DNA of 64,000 bases, from contig NC_051074.1 of NCBI RefSeq assembly GCF_004664715.2, forward strand, positions 22,670,058-22,734,057. The letters are read 5' to 3'. Below the pieces are notes generated by a model. The model searched no databases. It was not told the origin of the DNA and saw only the letters and a list, made by a program, of their open reading frames with translations. A program made the translations under genes and the position numbers. The stretch is from Peromyscus leucopus. Lineage: Eukaryota; Chordata; Mammalia; Rodentia; Cricetidae. Every line of letters begins with the position of its first letter. The stretch's first letter is position 1. Positions 62,318 through 64,000 of the stretch are shown piece by piece.

Positions 62318-63695
62318 ACCTAGGTTTAATTCACAACAAACAAAGGCTGGGTACTTTAATTTGGAACTATGTACACTATGTATTTTTTTTTTTTTTTTAG
62401 TGAAAAAACAAAGTAACTTCTGTTACAAAAAAAAAAAAAGCATTGACAATCTTTCTAAAAATGTTTTCTATTATAACACACCAGTTTCTGCAGCCTCCAC
62501 TGAATGTCATAGAAGGGTAGAGGCTGGTGGCCAAGAACCCAAACTGAAAAGCGCTGCCCTCCCAGTGTGTCAGAGAAGTGTCTTCTGCAAGCAAGTCTAG
62601 CAGGCTGGGGATGCAGAGGGAACACATACATAAACAGGGGGAGGAAAGGTAGGGTAATGGTAGCCACTACAAACGGAAGGAGCAGTCTGTGAAAGCTAAG
62701 TGAGTGGAAAAGGCGTGCAAGGCTCCTGAGCAGGTGCAAGTGAGCATACCACGGTCCTCAGAGAGGAGAGGCTGGCAGCCCAGCATCCGCTAGCCGAGAG
62801 GTGTGGTCAGGTGGCCGGCCAGCAGACACGGTCCACAGCTACCAGTGATCCCCTAAACCCCATCTCCATGCTTCTCACAGTCGTGAGGCCCGCCGCCAGC
62901 CTTTCTGTGCACTGCTCTGGTCACAGCTGTGCTGTTGCGCCCACGTGCTGATGACACCCTGCAGTGGTCTGTATGTATGGATTTCACACAAAGACACCCT
63001 ATCTTTGGACTTGATGAGTGTGTGCCATGAACCATGACATCAGGCCCAACTGTGGGGTTTACCTCCGGTCATTGACAACACAATCGGGGATGGGAAAGGG
63101 CTCCAGTTTTGCAGCTCGTATAATCAATTGAACTGATGATCTCTCAAAATACTGCCTGTCCAGGGATCACGGGTGATAGCACAGGTAGGCATTGGTTGGG
63201 CACCGTTAGCCCACCTGATGGGAAGCTTAAGATACGCTGAAGCACATTTTTAATTTATTAATTGCCACTAATTGCCCTATAATAAAGGCAGAACCTGTCG
63301 GCTGAACAAACAAACAATTAACTTGTTACTGCCAGTTAATGACCTGTCTCCCAACAGACTTCCCGGGTGCAGTTCCACACCTGGCTGGCTCACAAATGGG
63401 ATCTCCACAACAAAAGGGGTGAGGGGCGCAGGTGCAGCCTCAGCCAGAGGGGGGCCTTTGTGTCACGGAGCTCAAAGGGCTGAAAGACATGTCACTGTGG
63501 ATCCCTGGGCTCACTGCCATAGGTCCCAGTATCTTTAGAAAAACACCTTCACTAAGCAACTCCAGGCCTAGAGACTGGAAAAAGCATTCTGTGTGAGAAT
63601 GCTGTAAGAGGATTTGGGGTTTTAATCGCACAGAGCTACTGGAAGCCTGTGTAGCCCAGCAGACACAGGCAAAGCCAGGCAGTGCGGACACTTAC

Positions 63696-63847
63696 ATCTC
63701 CCATTCAGGTTGTGGGTGTCCATGAAGGAAAAGGCCTCGTCACAGTTCGTGCCTTGCTCGGCATAGCTCTTGTCCATCGAATTCACCATCACGGTCATCT
63801 CCTGCCGGGTGCTGCTCATCGTCTCCTTCCTCTTCTTGGCCAGTTTC
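63696..63847 (-). CDS. Ptprm: Ptprm internal exon, start of cytoplasmic juxtamembrane region
   Basis: Coding exon of receptor-type protein tyrosine phosphatase mu, a homophilic adhesion receptor that dephosphorylates junctional proteins from the inner face of the plasma membrane. Read on the minus strand, the exon completes a split codon with one base, then gives 50 codons from KLAKKRKETM to FMDTHNLNGR, and ends with one base of the next codon. The basic KLAKKRK stretch is the stop-transfer side of the transmembrane helix, which is encoded upstream beyond the window. The acceptor reads CCCAAG and the donor GTAAGT. The 152-bp length fits the phase of the next exon exactly. The wording fits PTPRM rather than PTPRK or PTPRT as I recall those proteins; no alignment was run. 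Confidence 0.93.
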
Positions 63848-64000
63848 CTTGGGACAAAGAGTTCAGTCATGTAGACGTGCATGCGGATGGAAGACAGAGT
63901 TGTGGCACAAACACGGACTCATGTTCAGGAATAACCTCTACCACATCAATCATTCACTCTTGCGTTCATTTGTATGCCTTATCCATGTCGTGTGAGGTAT
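63848..64000 (-). other. Ptprm: Ptprm intron (partial) upstream of the juxtamembrane exon
   Basis: Last 153 bp of the window, intronic by its position upstream of the CCCAAG acceptor. The transmembrane exon is not reached. Confidence 0.8.

Larger units (their letters stand above)
59892..63695 (-). other. Ptprm: Ptprm intron (3.8 kb)
   Basis: Intron bounded on the minus strand by GTAAGT and TTCACAG. It carries one B1 SINE (61482-61638), two (TG)n tracts near 61.4 and 62.3 kb and short poly(T) and poly(A) runs near 62.4 kb. No other gene or RNA was recognised in it. Confidence 0.85.

Noticed and set aside
13346..63847. Assignment of the four exons to Ptprk or Ptprt
   Set aside because: The linker wording (SSTRQEMTVMVNSMDKSYAE, MKTNTLSTSVPNSYYP) and [20 protein letters not shown] fit PTPRM better than the paralogs as I recall them.

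Overview
The window is vertebrate nuclear DNA, almost certainly from a cricetid rodent (deer mouse, vole or hamster type). The evidence is dispersed B1, B3, B4, ID and RSINE1 SINEs, rodent-type L1 and LTR elements, many (CA)n and GATA-type microsatellites, and B1 copies whose 3' half reads as in cricetid genomes. The species call is inference. No bacterial or viral genome features are present, and nearly all open reading frames are chance or repeat-derived.

One gene is supported: Ptprm, receptor-type protein tyrosine phosphatase mu, read on the minus strand. Four consecutive internal coding exons lie at 63847-63696, 59891-59817, 54935-54745 and 13433-13346. They have canonical AG/GT splice sites and compatible phases, and splice into one uninterrupted reading frame of 168 complete codons plus split codons. 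They encode the intracellular juxtamembrane segment and the N-terminal edge of the first phosphatase domain (D1), ending inside the KNRYGNI motif. The extracellular and transmembrane exons lie beyond 64000, and the rest of D1 and all of D2 lie below position 1.

Layout: 1-13345 is part of the intron after the last visible exon, with MaLR-like LTR pieces, MIR, L2-like stretches, two B3 SINEs and an RSINE1 piece. 13434-54744 is a 41.3-kb intron. It holds a 24-bp minisatellite (17.9-18.3 kb), a 500-N assembly gap (24.6-25.1 kb), a mosaic L1 carrying three LTR pieces (30.8-37.4 kb), a B4-derived 29-bp minisatellite (42.3-42.6 kb), a long pyrimidine tract (45.05-45.2 kb) and two further L1 3' ends (49.05-50.25 and 52.4-53.4 kb). 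54936-59816 and 59892-63695 are shorter introns with few repeats.

No new gene system was found. The most unusual structures are a perfect 47-bp inverted copy inside the L1, a B1 SINE containing the same 13-bp unit as a minisatellite just downstream, an 86-bp non-tandem duplication, and two coherent minisatellites, one grown out of a SINE.
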